NCBI RefSeq assembly: GCF_040436345.1
Contig: NC_133230.1
Coordinates: 19,912,197-19,976,196 of the forward strand
Source: Pagrus major
Taxonomy: Eukaryota; Chordata; Actinopteri; Spariformes; Sparidae
DNA length: 64,000 nt
Reading direction: 5' to 3'
The position numbers and the translations under genes were made by a program. Of the stretch, positions 1-13,000 are shown in pieces. The notes under the pieces are model-generated. The model saw only the letters and a list, made by a program, of their open reading frames with translations. It ran no database searches and was not told the origin of the DNA. Each line of letters starts with the position of its first letter. The first letter of the stretch is position 1.

Positions 1-3000
1 CCGTCGATGAGCCACATCGTCTCTGGGACGCCAGCCAGAGCCTCAACACGCGTTTCTGTGGGCGGTCATACACAGCATCTGATGCTCAGACATCTGAAGT
101 ATCTGCACAGTGATCATAGTATTATTCTTTAACATGGTATAGGAGGCTTTTGCAACTTTCAGCTGCTTGTTCGTGCTCACCTGTAGTCTGGCCTGCCCAG
201 ACTTTTGACCACAGTGTGAGGCTTTACTGTAGCTGCCGTCTATATCCTCCACAGAACAGCCGCTCTCCTCCTGAGCTGCTGCGATGTTCAGCCAAGTGCT
301 ACACTCCTGATACAGACACAGACAAGTGTTTTATTTACATGTATAACAACCTATCAAGACAATATTTTTATGCTATACTGCGATACACAAAATATATCTG
401 TATATATATTCTGATTTTTTTTTTTTTTATGCCCTAAAAGTGTTTAAGAAAGTTGATATACTGCCCAGCAAGAAAGTGATGTTAGGTGAAGATACAGCTA
501 GCACATGCATACCTCATTCGAGCTGCCCTGTCGTAAAGCCAGCTCCTGTCTGTAGTGCTCCACTGCCCTGCTGTGCTGTCTCAGGTCTGTGTAGGTCGCA
601 GCCAGGGACACGTGGATGACAGCCAGCTCCCTGGGAGGCTTTCCCAAAGCCTCAGCCCCCTTTAGCTACACCACATAGACAACAGAGATTAACATAATGA
701 ATTGTGGTGACGTACTGTTATGTGAATAAACCCAAACTGGAGAGGAGTTAAAACGCAGCAAATATTAGGCGCTTTAAAACAATCTTTACCTGAGCTTGAT
801 ATGCATCCAGAGCTTTGCTGTAGCAGCAAACCTTACAGTAAAGGTCGCCTAGCTGCTCTGCCAGCCCCACGGCCTGATGGGAGCTCTGTCTTTTGCCCTG
901 ATCCTCCCCGAGCTCTTCCTCTAATTTACAGCCCCGGTCCGCTGTGAAAATCAAACAAAAACATGCCATCAACTCAGCTGCCTTAGTGAAAAAAATCTTT
1001 TTGACTAAATACAAATAATCAACAAGACTGAGCGGATAAGCAAAAATAACTTTTTCACCATATTTGAAATTTTTCTTCACAGCCTGCCTGTCCAGAGGCT
1101 GCTGGGAACCCAGCAAGAGAGCTTTCTTCAGAGATCGTCTAGCCGCTACAAAATCACCCAGAGACAGCTGCACCTGTGGATGAATGTCATGGAGGGGTTC
1201 CTAAACATGATCACAAATGGACTTATTTTAGCTATTGTTTCCTCAAGAGTGAGTTCATACCTTGCCAATGCAGTGGAAGCACTCGCTCTCGCTGAACTTG
1301 TCTTTAATCTTCCTCGCACACTCTTTGGCCTGTTCAAGGCAGCGCACGGCATTAGACTTTTGCTCGTTACGGAAGTAGATGTTGCCCAGGTTAAAGTTTG
1401 CACGATAGAGATCCTCCAGCAGCTCACTCTTCCTTTACCGGATAAGAATGTAGAAACCACAATTAGCAACAATGGGAAGCTTTTGACTGATAAAGTGCAA
1501 TTACTGTATGTGCCAGTACCCATGTTCCACCCTGAGTGTTGACATGAAGATAAAGTTTAGTAGGATACTTACTCTGCAATAAAGACGCTCCGTCTGATAA
1601 ACTCGCTGCAACGCTTGGGTTCGCCCAGATGATCACAAACCAGACCGAGATTGAGGAAGAGACGCGCCTTCATCTCACTTATCTCTCGCCCTGACACATT
1701 ACCTAGAGGTGAGAGAAAGGAAAAAAATGCTAGCACGAACAGGCAATACAAAAACTATAGGGGCAGTAGTATAATTTAAAAGGCTTCATAAAATCCCAGA
1801 GGATACAAACAAGCAGACCTTCCAGACAGTCATCCACAATGGCCAGGCTCTTCCTGAAGGCTTCCTCTGCTTGCTCTAAACTCTTCCTTGATTGGTCCGA
1901 TTCATAACGGAATAGGTAGGTTCGACCAATAGTGGCCAGTGCTCTTTGCTCCTCGGCATGATCTCTGACAGAGCGAGCCAGGTCGAGGTGACGCCGCTGG
2001 TGCTGAAGAGGAAACATACACACAACCCCTTAAATGCTTTGGTAACATTCTTGCTCATCAATCACTATCATAAAGATCTTGAAGAATTGGTTTTATCGCC
2101 ACAAATGAATCTTTAATAAAGCACTCCAATCTACTCACTTTCAAAGCAGCATCGATGTTGCCCATCTCTGCGTAGCACTCTCCTATCTTACGATTGGCCA
2201 CAGCTCGTCCAATGACATCGTTTAGCACCTCTGAGAGAGCCAACTCCTGCTGGTGCTCGCTGATGGCAGCCTCGTAGTTACCTGGTTTAAACAAGGAGCA
2301 GACGGGACAAATCATTCATTCAAATTTTAAAAAGGCATAAATCAAAAGTGTCAACTGTGCTGGGATTAAGCAAAAAAAAGAAGCAATTTCAACAGAAATG
2401 GGAAAGAGGATCAATGAGAAGTTTTAAAATAGGACACAGTATTTAACATATATGTTTTTCTTCTTTCTGCTACAGTTGAATGTTTGAGCTTCACTGTGTG
2501 GAATGATGTATCTGCAGAGTTCAACACAATAGTTTGGAGGGCAGTCCTGGTCCAATATTCAGAAAGACTGAAGTGGAAACTTGAAGCATCCAGTGGACAT
2601 ATACTAAAGCGTCAGGCAGTTAAACAACAGTTTAACTTTTAAAATGAAATATTTGCATATTAATATATTCTGGAGAAGGAAAAGAAGCCATTTGCAGAAT
2701 CTTAATTTGGAAATTATACTTCTGTCTGCAAAAACCATGTCAGCCACACATTTGGGATTTTTTCCTTTGCATTGATGCATGTGTGCAGGGGATATTTAAA
2801 CCACTGTAAATGCACACTAAGAGGGAAATCGAGGAGCAAGCATGACCTTTATTATGTAAAGTTATTGTGAATAAATGCATGTATACTTTGTATATGCACA
2901 CAGGCTGAAATTAAAAGGAGTCATGTCTATTTACAAATATATATGTCTATGCCTATTGTACATTATACATTTCTTTTTTGGAGAGTCAGTACAATATTGT

Positions 3001-3265
3001 GATCATTTGCTATTATTATGAACCACTTACCATTTCTGGACAGCAGCTCTCCAAGCAGATTGCAGATGTTAGCTTCCTCTTTTAAGTTGCTGCTGCTCTG
3101 CGCTTTGCTCTTTGCTTTCTGCAGCTCTGCATACGTAGTAATCACACATTAAACTGTACGTCATTAACAACACTGTAAACACAGAGAAATAAAGGGGCTT
3201 TTTCGACTTGCAAACACCGTACAAGCGAATGAATACTTACGTTTTATCTCCCTTGAAGAGCTCAT
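1..3265 (-). CDS. tonsl: Tonsoku-like DNA repair protein, N-terminal TPR part (partial, runs off left edge)
   Basis: Coding exons read by splicing (minus strand): 3265-3241, 3126-3031, 2281-2139, 2002-1819, 1702-1573, 1432-1261, 1173-1059, 941-790, 665-513, 306-181 and 55-1 (continuing). Every junction keeps frame and uses GT-AG, giving 450 codons. The product begins [18 protein letters not shown] and aligns almost without gaps with the N-terminal TPR repeats of human TONSL; conserved stretches include [34 protein letters not shown] and [13 protein letters not shown]. The acidic, ankyrin, ubiquitin-like and leucine-rich parts must lie outside the window. Known role: with MMS22L, TONSL acts on replication-associated chromatin and promotes homologous recombination at stalled forks; its ankyrin domain reads H4 unmethylated at K20. 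The last exon is assigned from the match [15 protein letters not shown] after an acceptor ending at position 56. The start ATG matches the human start. Family assignment is very secure. Confidence 0.95.
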
Positions 3266-4100
3266 GTTGATTCAGGTCGGAGCACTGGCGGCTAGCAGCT
3301 AAGCTAGCTAAATTGCAGCTGGTAGGAAATGGCACAACAGTAGCGCGCGTCACTTTAAAAGCTTTTCACGGATAGATGTGTTGCTTGTCCATCGATGTCT
3401 TCGCTGTCATAACATCAGATCGTGTCTGATGTGTCACTGATCAGCTCAACAAAGTAAACACTTCAGGGATCGTCGTCTTCCTCTGGCTCTGAACTTTACA
3501 ATACCCCGCGCCAGTACCGCTCCAGCCAATCACCTCACTGCATCATATGAGATCGACTTTTCCCTGGTGGGTGCCTCTCAGGCACAAACCCTGCCTCACT
3601 CATTAGGATGTAAAGGTCGTGTCTCCGAGTCTGCCCTCTCAGCCCCGATCATCTGCTGTGACCGAGCTCTTGGCATATCGCATCTGACTTCTTGACATTT
3701 AAATGGCTGGTGTACAGAAAAGGACACGTGTGCCTGTCAGTCTAACAGACTGAATTCAGGGCACAAGAATGACCACGATAAATGCTGACCGTTCATTGGC
3801 TAACACCAGAGAGTGACGTAGTTCTACATAGAAACTATGGCTTATTTACAACTCTTGTTGTTAAAACGCATATTTTAGACACATAATGCTGTAGAACAAC
3901 ACTGTGAGAGCATTTTAACGCACTGTGACTGTACAGAAGTAATAAGTAGTGACTAAACTGGGCCAAGTCAAGCCAATCAGGTTAAAAGGTAAACAGGTAA
4001 GATTCTCTCTAATTCCTAAACTAAGGTTGAAGAAAATGATCGCATCTAAATCCTTAGTCACACTGATTCAATGATTCAGTTGAAAACACCTGGAATGGAA
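3266..4100. other. Upstream region of tonsl, no gene seen
   Basis: This stretch precedes the tonsl start codon. The first few hundred bases are the likely 5' UTR and promoter. There is no clear TATA box; a CCAAT pentamer lies at 3526-3530 and ATTGG at 3795-3799. No splice-consistent exon of another gene was recognised. The promoter reading is inference only. Confidence 0.4.
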
Positions 4101-4123
4101 CATTCCTGCCAGAGATAGAGGCT

Positions 4124-4174
4124 GTATATATATATATATATATAGCCTTTCTGAATATATATACATATATATAT

Positions 4175-4217
<43 letters not shown>

Positions 4218-4236
4218 TAGATATAGATATATTTAT
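4124..4236. repeat. Compound TA / GATA microsatellite
   Basis: A (TA)n stretch is followed by a short unique spacer, a second TA stretch and about ten GATA units (roughly 4177-4217), then GATATA variants. Open frames reading IYIYIY or IYLSIYLS across it are artefacts of the repeat. Confidence 0.95.
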
Positions 4237-4737
4237 TTAGAGTATTTGAATTGATAGATTTTTTTTTTTTTAGATATGCCATTATCACAAGATGACCAAG
4301 TGCTATATATCTAAATCACAGGAGCTGCAATATTTTTGACAAATGTTAAATGCATCACAATATAGGCCTACCATTACAAATTAATTCTCACACATGATCG
4401 TTTCTAATTTTTTGTATTGTTTTTTGTTGGTGAAAATGAAATGCAAAAATTACCATTCCCACTGTAATTGTTAGTGACTCATATCAAAACACAATATATA
4501 AAATATGTAGCAGCTTGTAATCATTAGAAACCGACCAATATATTATCATGGCCGATATTATTGTCTGTTTGTAACTTATAACATTTATATCCTTGTATGA
4601 TTTGATTAAAAACCATGTTGCGATTATTTTGAGCGATATTACATTTGTAATCATTTCCCATTTTTTTGGGAAATAATCATTTTTGCATCCCAGTTTTCAT
4701 TTTCACGGGAAAAAAACCCCCTTAAAAAATCATGATC

Positions 4738-5609
4738 TAGAGCCTGACCAATATTCGACTTTTGAGGCCGATGCCAATAGCGATATTCAGGAGTGAAACA
4801 TTTCGATATTGGTATATTGGCCAATATGTATAAATGTAAATCAACCACGTGACAAAGATAAGTAATGAAGGCAGGATTTTATTTATTTATTTTTTTGGGG
4901 GGGGGGTTGGTTTCCTTTAAACCTCACTTTCACTGTGCTCTTCAGTCTGCCACCATGCTCAATATTGAAAGACGAAGGTTGACGAAGCCTGTTTGCCACT
5001 GTGCAACCAACAGGAAGAGACATTGTGTTTCTCCGGTCTCTGTCCCCAGGTAACGGTGAACCAACTGGAATAACTGTGTAAAGTCTACACAGCAAAGAGA
5101 ACTCCGCTGATGGAGGAGGCAAAGTAGGCAAAGAGGGAGAGGGATAGAAACTGAGGTAAAACAAGAGTGGACAGGCATTCACAAGATGGAGAGCGCCGGT
5201 GTTGTGTCAAAATCTGTTCCGACACTGATATGTGTTTCCCCTCCCGACCTGGATATGAAAAAACGTCATTATTTCTACTAGATCAGTAAGTAACAAAACC
5301 TGCCCACTTACATATACAACCAGATGTTTTCCTCTGATATTCCATAAAACTGAGATTGAGGTTTTTAGGTCAAATTGGGATTCTTAAGGTTGGCTGTCTT
5401 TGTAACAGTGGAGGAGGTAAAGTTGAAAAGCTGTCTGTTTTTCCGCTTGACGGTAAACTTTAGTGTCCAAAATGACATCAGCGGACTGAAACAGTAAACT
5501 TACCAGGATATATATTAAGTACATATCATGCAGTATATACAGCGATACTGATATATCTGTGATAGGGTACGGCGGTGTTATTGGCTAACCACTATATCGG
5601 TCAAGCTCC
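4738..5609. mobile_element. Decayed non-autonomous DNA transposon block
   Basis: The left end starts TAGAGCCTGACCAATAT. The right end, read on the opposite strand, starts TGGAGCTTGACCGATAT, so the two ends form an imperfect terminal inverted repeat. The interior is AT-rich and rich in ATATCGG/CCGATAT words. Positions 4907-5177 inside it are shared with a second copy at 48459-48742. No transposase frame is visible and no clean target-site duplication was found, so superfamily is not assigned. Confidence 0.6.
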
Positions 5610-7003
5610 AAATAAACATGATTTCTTACATCTGGGGAACAGGAATTATAAAGTATTATGATAGGAAAGAGCACATTCCTAATAGTTTGTTGTTTGTTGG
5701 CGCACTCGGTAGCTGATACATCCGCCCGCTCTGTGGGACTACTCTAAAAAAAGGACCTACAAATCTGAAACACAAACAATGCCTAACATTACTTACACCA
5801 ATTTTCAGATTGACGTCCATGGAGCTAACCCAAATTCATGATCTTATAATCCAACTGTTCAGTCTGCTAAAAAAAAAAAAAAGGCTGACACATGGCCTGG
5901 ATGATGGTGACGTCAGGGCTGAGACCTTTTTTGATTGGATTTTTCAGACGGACAGCACGCTTTGGCAGACAAATAATGGTGCAGCCTCTATTTTTCACTA
6001 AACAACAGAAATAAACACACCGATTGTTTATCCTCTGATTGGTAAGTGTGCGATGATCAAACTGCATGTAGTATTTTTATGCATCATGTGTAAAAACAGA
6101 GGACCAAATCAGTGTAAAAAACACTCTAAACATTAAAAAGTCAGTTGCTTTTTGGGCTTTTTATTTCATATTATACATCCTCTTAATGCTCTACATTTGT
6201 AGATCTCTTGTTTAAAAACTCTGCTGGCCTGGTTTCAAATGGATTTGCAAACACACCACCTGTGTATTCATTTTCTGGAGCATCCAAAAAATATTCCCAA
6301 TTCTGACTCCCCTGAGAAAAAACAGAGAAAAACACCACAGCCTCCAGCGAGAAAATAACTCCGCAATGATAAAAAAAAAACCTGCTCTCACTGTCCAAGT
6401 TTACATTAAGCAACGCTGAAATCCTGCAGACACCAACGAGCAGAAACGCCGATTTGAAAGCGTGAAAACATTTTTGATATGCCACTCGAGACTGCAGCAT
6501 CAGGAGGAGCCGAGAATCCTTTTTTTGCATCAGACACACACACGCAGAGCTACCTCTCAGCCTCTGCGAGCCTGTATCTCTAAACTGTTGACCTTACAAA
6601 TGAGCGCGCTGCATCATTGTGAGAATTGGTGTTTCTGGGCGGTGCAAAGTGGAGTAGAGCACATCAGAGTGCAGGATATATCTGAGCACAGCAGAGCACA
6701 GAGAGGCAGGCACATCCGCCGCTGCAGGGATCAAATCTGTACCATCTGACGCTCAAGGATTTATGGGTTTAGTCAAAATTGCTTTTCCCACTGTGGAGAT
6801 TAAGCACCGTAGGATGTTTTCCACTCAGGCCGTAGAATAGCCAAGTGTAGCCGCTGCTGCTGTTGCTGCTGCTGTTTTTTCCTCCCTCTTATCGGCTCCG
6901 GCGCTGGAGAAAGGAATGTCTCAGGAAGGCAGAGTGCTCCAAACCCTGGAGGGGAGTAGATTCTGACTGACAGGAGAGGTCCGTCCTCTGGGGAATGTGA
7001 ACC
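5610..7003. other. Upstream region and likely 5' UTR of gabrr1, no separate gene
   Basis: No exon of another gene was recognised. A CTG/TTG trinucleotide run sits at about 6855-6876, and GC content rises from about 6500 toward the gabrr1 start at 7004. Open frames here overlap each other on both strands and match nothing I know. The transcription start cannot be placed from sequence alone. Confidence 0.4.
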
Positions 7004-10000
7004 ATGCAGGTGGATGCTGTTCTTGTGCTCTTCTGTGTTTGGCTCGCGGGCGCAGCTGGGAAGATGGCCCAGTCGAGGGGTCACAAGCTGGAGACCTACA
7101 AACAGAGCAGGTAATGTCAAAGGAGTCACAAAAGACAAGCACTGGAGTGCATGTTTTTATTGGAGGCTTAAATTCAGCTTTTGATGCAAAATCGCCATCT
7201 TAATTCATGATTATGTTCTTATAGATGTTTTTTTAGGTTTACACGATGTTGTCCAGTGTTTCCTGTGTCACCTGTGCTGCTCCCTCCCCCTCTGAAAACA
7301 GACTTATTCAGACGGCAGATTGGAGAGCGGCGAGAGAGGGAGACCTAAATCCCCACATCTATTTATGTACTACTGGTGAATGCTGTGTTCTCTTGCCCCA
7401 CAACTGCTGCAGGCCAGTTAATGTTTTCCCTGCTGGCAGCAGTTGTAGTCAATGTCATTTCCAGGTGATTATTTAGGCTAATTGCTGCCTTGTTAATGCG
7501 TCCATTGGATTGAATGTTTTAGTCGGGACTGAACTAGATCGGGGAATCGTTAAAGCGTCCTCAGTTCTACATATTATTGATGGAATTAATGTGACAGAAG
7601 TGATTTAAATAGAAAGGACTGATTTAAATAGAAATGTGACATTTAGTGCTCCAAACTACAAATTCAGTTTGACCAAAGACTTTAGCGTTGTTATCTTTTT
7701 ATGACTCATGTTAGAAATGCTCATTACTTACAATAATTCAATTTGGAGCACAGAATGGGGCATAAAGACAAGCAGATGTAGGATCACGTAGGTATTTGAG
7801 AAGCTGAACATGCACTGCAAATTTGTCAGAAGTGCAAAGTACATAGTCGGTTAATTTGCTCATTATTCTCTTGATTCATTGTTTGGTTTATAAAATGTGT
7901 TCAAACAGCGTAAAAATAGTGCCAGCTTACTGTGCCTTGTTCAGTCCAAAACCCAGAGTATTCAGTTAGCTGTCATATAAGTCAAAGAAAAGCAGCAAAT
8001 GCTCTGATCAGGGGAAGAAATGTTTGCTTTTACACCACAAAACCAGCTTTGACTTAGAATTGCTAATTTTCTCATTATTATAGTGATTGAAGCATGAAAG
8101 CACTGCTGTCAATGCAAAATTGTCATAATTAATTTGAATGTAAGAGCATGATAATTTTATTTTGTCCAAGACTTAGTCTTTGGAGTGACTCTGAACACCT
8201 GTAGAGAGCAATATCAGCTCTGTGAGCAGAGAAATAACACATCAGGTCTGCATCCAGGCACTGGATCAATCTGCTGATTACTTCCCCGATCAATTAGTTT
8301 ATCGTTTGGTTGATAAAACAGTCCAAAACTTAAAGGGTCACTACGTAGTTTTGGAGAGTAAGCTCAAACTCAGAATTGTAATATTTACAGTATGAATGAG
8401 GTAATAATACAAACTGAGAAATATTCATTTTTTCCATAACTGAATATACAAGCTGTTCTCAGAGGAAAATAAGGTCCCCAGAATACTGTTTGAATCTAGA
8501 AAGGTGGCAGGGTCCGCCACATAACAACAAAGCTTATTCAGTTTTTTCAGTCATGAAAGCAAAGAGAAAAATGTAAAACTTCAGTCAATGAATATCTTTC
8601 TCTTCTGATTAAAATTTCTTCCTCAAAACTACAGAGATGTTCAATTTATGATCACAAAAGACAAAGAAAAGCCACCAAATGTTTTGCTTTAGAAGAAAAT
8701 AATTTATTATTAATCTGCTGCCTGTAGAGCAACTACTTGATTCATCCTAGTACAATGTTAACATCTTAAGATGGCCGCATGTGCAGAGAAACAACGCTCC
8801 AATGAAGAGACATGAAATGACAAAGACACATTTTCTGTCAAAAGTCTCCCAAAAATGACCAGTGTAGATTCAATTCCCTTTTCCAGCATTTACATCTCCA
8901 AACACAACTATCCTCTTGTCAAAATATCAGCGCACAGTTCAACTGTTAGCCCGAGGACCTCAAGTCACAAACTGTCCTTGCATTAATCTCTGGTTAAGAT
9001 GATAAGATTTACCCCAAGCAGGCAACGTACAGCGCTGAACGCTTCAAAACGCTATCAGCAGTGAATGATTCGCATCCACTTAAGATATTCAAACAAACCC
9101 TGTCAAATCATAATCCCTCTGCCGTTAGATACAGTATCACTTTCCATGCTATAACTGTTGTTATTTATAGATCAGAGGAGATGTCAAACAATCTGCTCAC
9201 GATCAAGATTCTCATCCATCTGAGTGAGATAAACGTGTTTGATGTTATGTATCTACTAAACTGTCAGAGTGCATGACAAGGCAGGGGCGATCTTACTGAA
9301 GGGGCAAGGTTAAAGCTGTCTTTTTTAAATCCAAACAATCCTCTATGAAATTACAGTCACTTAACGTGATCATCTCAGCCCTAAGGTGATTGAGATGATC
9401 GTGAAGTATGTAAGTAAGAGGAGCACAATCGTAATCATCTGTGGAAAATCTTCAAAAGACAGAAAGCACAAGTGGCTCAAAGCTGCACTGTAATCTCTAA
9501 ACACCAGCGTCGCCTTGTTATCAAATCTGTGCTTCACTGTTTTGCTTCTCCCCCCCCCCCCCCCCCCCCCCCCCCCCAACTAGTTTAAAGTCCTCTCACA
9601 TCACTCTTCTCTCTGCTGACAGACGCAGTCTGAGAATACAAATCAAATGTAAATCTATCCTTCCTCTTTGAGCAGAGGGAACATTTCCCTATACTTATGC
9701 AGAAGTCGAACTCTTCTTCTCCCCGTTTCTCATCGCTCCACTCCTCCTCTCTTGAGTGTGAAATTGCAAAAGCGGCTGGATGCTGCTGGCGTGGGTTGTG
9801 GGAGTTTTCACTACTTAGATGTTTTTTTTCTCCCCCTCGCTGCCTTGAGGAGGAGGAAGAAGAGAACCTTTATGAGGTTTGAAGGATAATTTCAAGTGGT
9901 CGCTGGATGAGTTGGTTTTTCTGCTCAATTCTGTTGTTTTTTTTATTGATTTCCCACCTTCTTCTGCTTTATTTTTTTTAACACTCCCACTAAAACATCT

Positions 10001-13000
10001 AAAGGATAGAAAATAAGTAACACATCCGAATTAAACGCACCCCACAGTATCACGGGTGCATACTGCTGTGAAAGCCAAAATGCAGTAACTAGCAGCTACT
10101 GTGCATGTTTAGACAAAACTTGAGAGCAGAATCTCACTTGTTATTTTTATTTTGCCATATGTTTTTTTTAATATAACACGGAAATGTTTAATTTCTGTGT
10201 GGAAGCAGAATTTTAAATGTGCAGTTACCACAAAACACAGCTCAGAACCAAACCAAATGGTCAACTAGGCAGCTAAAGCAAGAGGGACGAATCAATCTGT
10301 TATTTTCTAGATTTATTGATTAATTAGTTTGTCACCAAAATGTTGGAAAATAGTGAAAAAGGCCTGTTAAATATAGACGCAAAGTTTACTATCACGTATG
10401 ACAAAGAAAAGCAGATGGAAGGTAAAACCAGCAAATCTGTTGTTTTTTTTCTGCCTGTGAAATGACTAAAACTATTCTTCAGTTATCAAAATAGTTGCAG
10501 GTCTCAAGAATACAAACTGTTAAAGTCAGCTAAATCTAAATTTAAAGCGCCAGTCAATATCATGGGTATATACAGTACTGCAGGAACCTGAACTAGCTAG
10601 TGACATATTTAGCACAAACTGATTTGAGACCAGAATCTCACTTGTTGATTTTTATTTTACCATTTATATTTAACACAGAAATGTAAACTTTCAATGAAAA
10701 CAAAATGCTGAATGTGCAGTGGCCACAAAACAGCAAAAAAGTGACCCAAATGGTAAATGCAGCCAAAGCAAGAGAGCCAAATCAACTTAGCTGGCGTGAT
10801 AGCCACAGCTAACCTTTACTAAAGCTAAATTTACTTAATCCCTCCCTTCCTAATAACCCTATAATAACCCCTTTTTTTTAACCCCTAAAGCAGCAGCTAA
10901 ATCCACATAAACACGCAAAACTAACGACTTGCTAACAACCTGCTTCCGGCACAAAGCAGAAGTTCGACAGAGTCCCTTTAATTGTGCAAAAAATGCCAAA
11001 AAGGTCATGTGGATTGAGAAGTAAAACTACTACTGCTACTGAGAAAATGGACAATGGAAAGTGGAAATAATGCATTTTATTTTTTAACAGAGGTTTGCCG
11101 GCCTGTGTCATGTTTTTTTTTGTAAAGGCTAAGTCTTAAAACACATCACTACATCCTTTCCATCTGTTACAACCAGACAGGCTGTAAACTTTAACCCCCC
11201 TTTTTTGTGTTTTTTGGTAGCGGCTTATCTCTCCATTTTTATGGCGGCATAGTTTTATGTGTACAGAATGACTTCGAGTATGTGCATAAATCTGGCCCAT
11301 TAACCCTGATGCAGCCCCTGCTGTGCTGCAATGCATGCAGGTCCGTGGCTGCAGATCAGAAACAGCATCGGGCGATACAGAGCAGTGTGTGTGCAGACAG
11401 GCGGCGGTCTGCTGTGTGGCGTAGGCAGGCAGAGAGGGGGATTGGAAAGGCATTTCTGCCAAGAGGATTAGGAACCAGCTGCTGTATGGACGGGGACAAG
11501 TAGCACCCATTGCCCATCAGAATAGCGACAGCCAGAGAAACCCTCTTCTCACAGTTATATTTTGCTCTGTTGTTTTCTGTGTCCGTGCAGTCCCTTCATC
11601 TCTTCCCGCCTCTCTCTCTCTTCCTCTGTGGTATTTCCTAAATGCATCTCTGTGGTTGTCACAGGGATTTGGCCCTGTCTGTCACAGCATGCTCTACTCT
11701 AATAATCCATTTTAGGGTTTTTGGAATTCTTCTTTTTTTTTCTCCCTCCCTCCCTCTGTGTCTCTCTCCCTCTCTTTTCTGTCTGTCTGTGCGTGGCCTG
11801 AAAAGGCTGCTTAAACACCAGAGGCAACCCTCTTGAAAATTGACACAGGGAAGAGTTGGCTTTCTCTAAAGTGGTGGCTGTGGTGCTGAAATGCTCTTTT
11901 GCCCTTTCTATGATTTGTGGATCAAATGTGTGTGATGTAACAGGATGTACCACATCTTCTTAGTGCAAAGTGAGAAGTGGAGAAGTGTCGAGACAAAAAG
12001 TCTCAAATAACTGTTCCTACTTTAAACCCGTGTAGATTTAGTCTTGAAAATGACAACCATTATCTTCAACTTGAAAGCTGCAGCCAACATATTTTCATTA
12101 TGGGTCCTATTTTCTCAGTCAATCAGTTAATCTTTTAGTCTATTAAATCTCAGAAAATACTGAACAATGCCTAATTTGATTTCACAGAGCCCATGGTGAG
12201 ATTGTAATTGCTTGTTTTTTCTAACGAAACAGCCAAAATCCCAGAGATATCGTGTAGCTGCAGCCAGCGTGTGTTTGGCTTTTTTGTTTCAGAAAATGAC
12301 TTAATTGATTGATTATCATAATTGCTGGGTTTTCTATTAATTGCATGGGTCATTAAGATACGGATTGTCATTTAGTCAAAATAAATTTAGAGCTGCTGCT
12401 ATATGTGACAGATGCTCTTATTAATTTATTAATTGCTGTTGTTAACCATCAGGTCACGAAGAGAGACCAGAATGGATGGGGGTGGAGGTCACAAATCCGG
12501 AAGGTGAGTGGATTTTTTTTTTTATAAATCTTAATGAATTCATTAAAACATTATCACAGTAATCAGGATTCTTAGTCTCACGTCTTCCTTTTCTTGTTTC
12601 ACAGCCCAATTTACAAACGAAGTCCAGACATGACAAAATCTCCGATGACAAAATCTGAGCAGCTCCTGAGAATAGACGACCACGATTTCACCATGAGGCC
12701 AGCGTTCGGAGGTCAGGAGTGTTTAAATGAACTGTGTTTTATTTATGTTGCTCAGACATGCCTGGTGCACGATTGCAACTTGGATGCGTTCGACGATGCA
12801 TGTGTGTCAAGTCGGATAAGATCCTCACGCAGTGATCATTGGTTTGGGACAAACAGTCCTATAAGCATTAAGCTCTTGGAGATCTTAATGATACCGTCCA
12901 TGCAAGCTGTGCTGGAGTTTCCAATTGCAGCTCAGTAAAGTGTTAATACTCGTCTTTTGCTTTACTGTACATTGGAGGGATTTGATGTCATCCTTGTGCA

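Larger units (their letters stand above)
7111..12452 (+). other. gabrr1 intron 1, repeat-rich
   Basis: This is the largest gabrr1 intron (5.3 kb). It holds no recognisable exon. Contents include a dispersed repeat near 8330-8530, a 28-base poly-C run, two diverged copies of a segment at about 10035-10290 and 10545-10795, and decayed TE-like sequence with ATTAATCGAT-type words around 7850-7990, 8260-8330, 10290-10510 and 12060-12330. Confidence 0.7.

Noticed and set aside
43-252. Open frame reading out of tonsl exon 10 into the next intron, and a frame suggesting a tonsl frameshift near the left edge
   Set aside because: A consensus donor follows position 181, and an acceptor ending at 56 gives an in-frame exon (55-1) matching TONSL. 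No frameshift or premature stop is needed.
4883-5182. 99-aa minus-strand frame resembling a frame at 48284-48752
   Set aside because: The resemblance comes from the shared non-coding repeat; frames and stops differ between copies and no domain is recognised.
11136-11510. 124-aa open frame in gabrr1 intron 1 (minus), with a plus-strand partner
   Set aside because: It lies within an intron, overlaps an opposite-strand frame, is low in conserved character and has no splice support.
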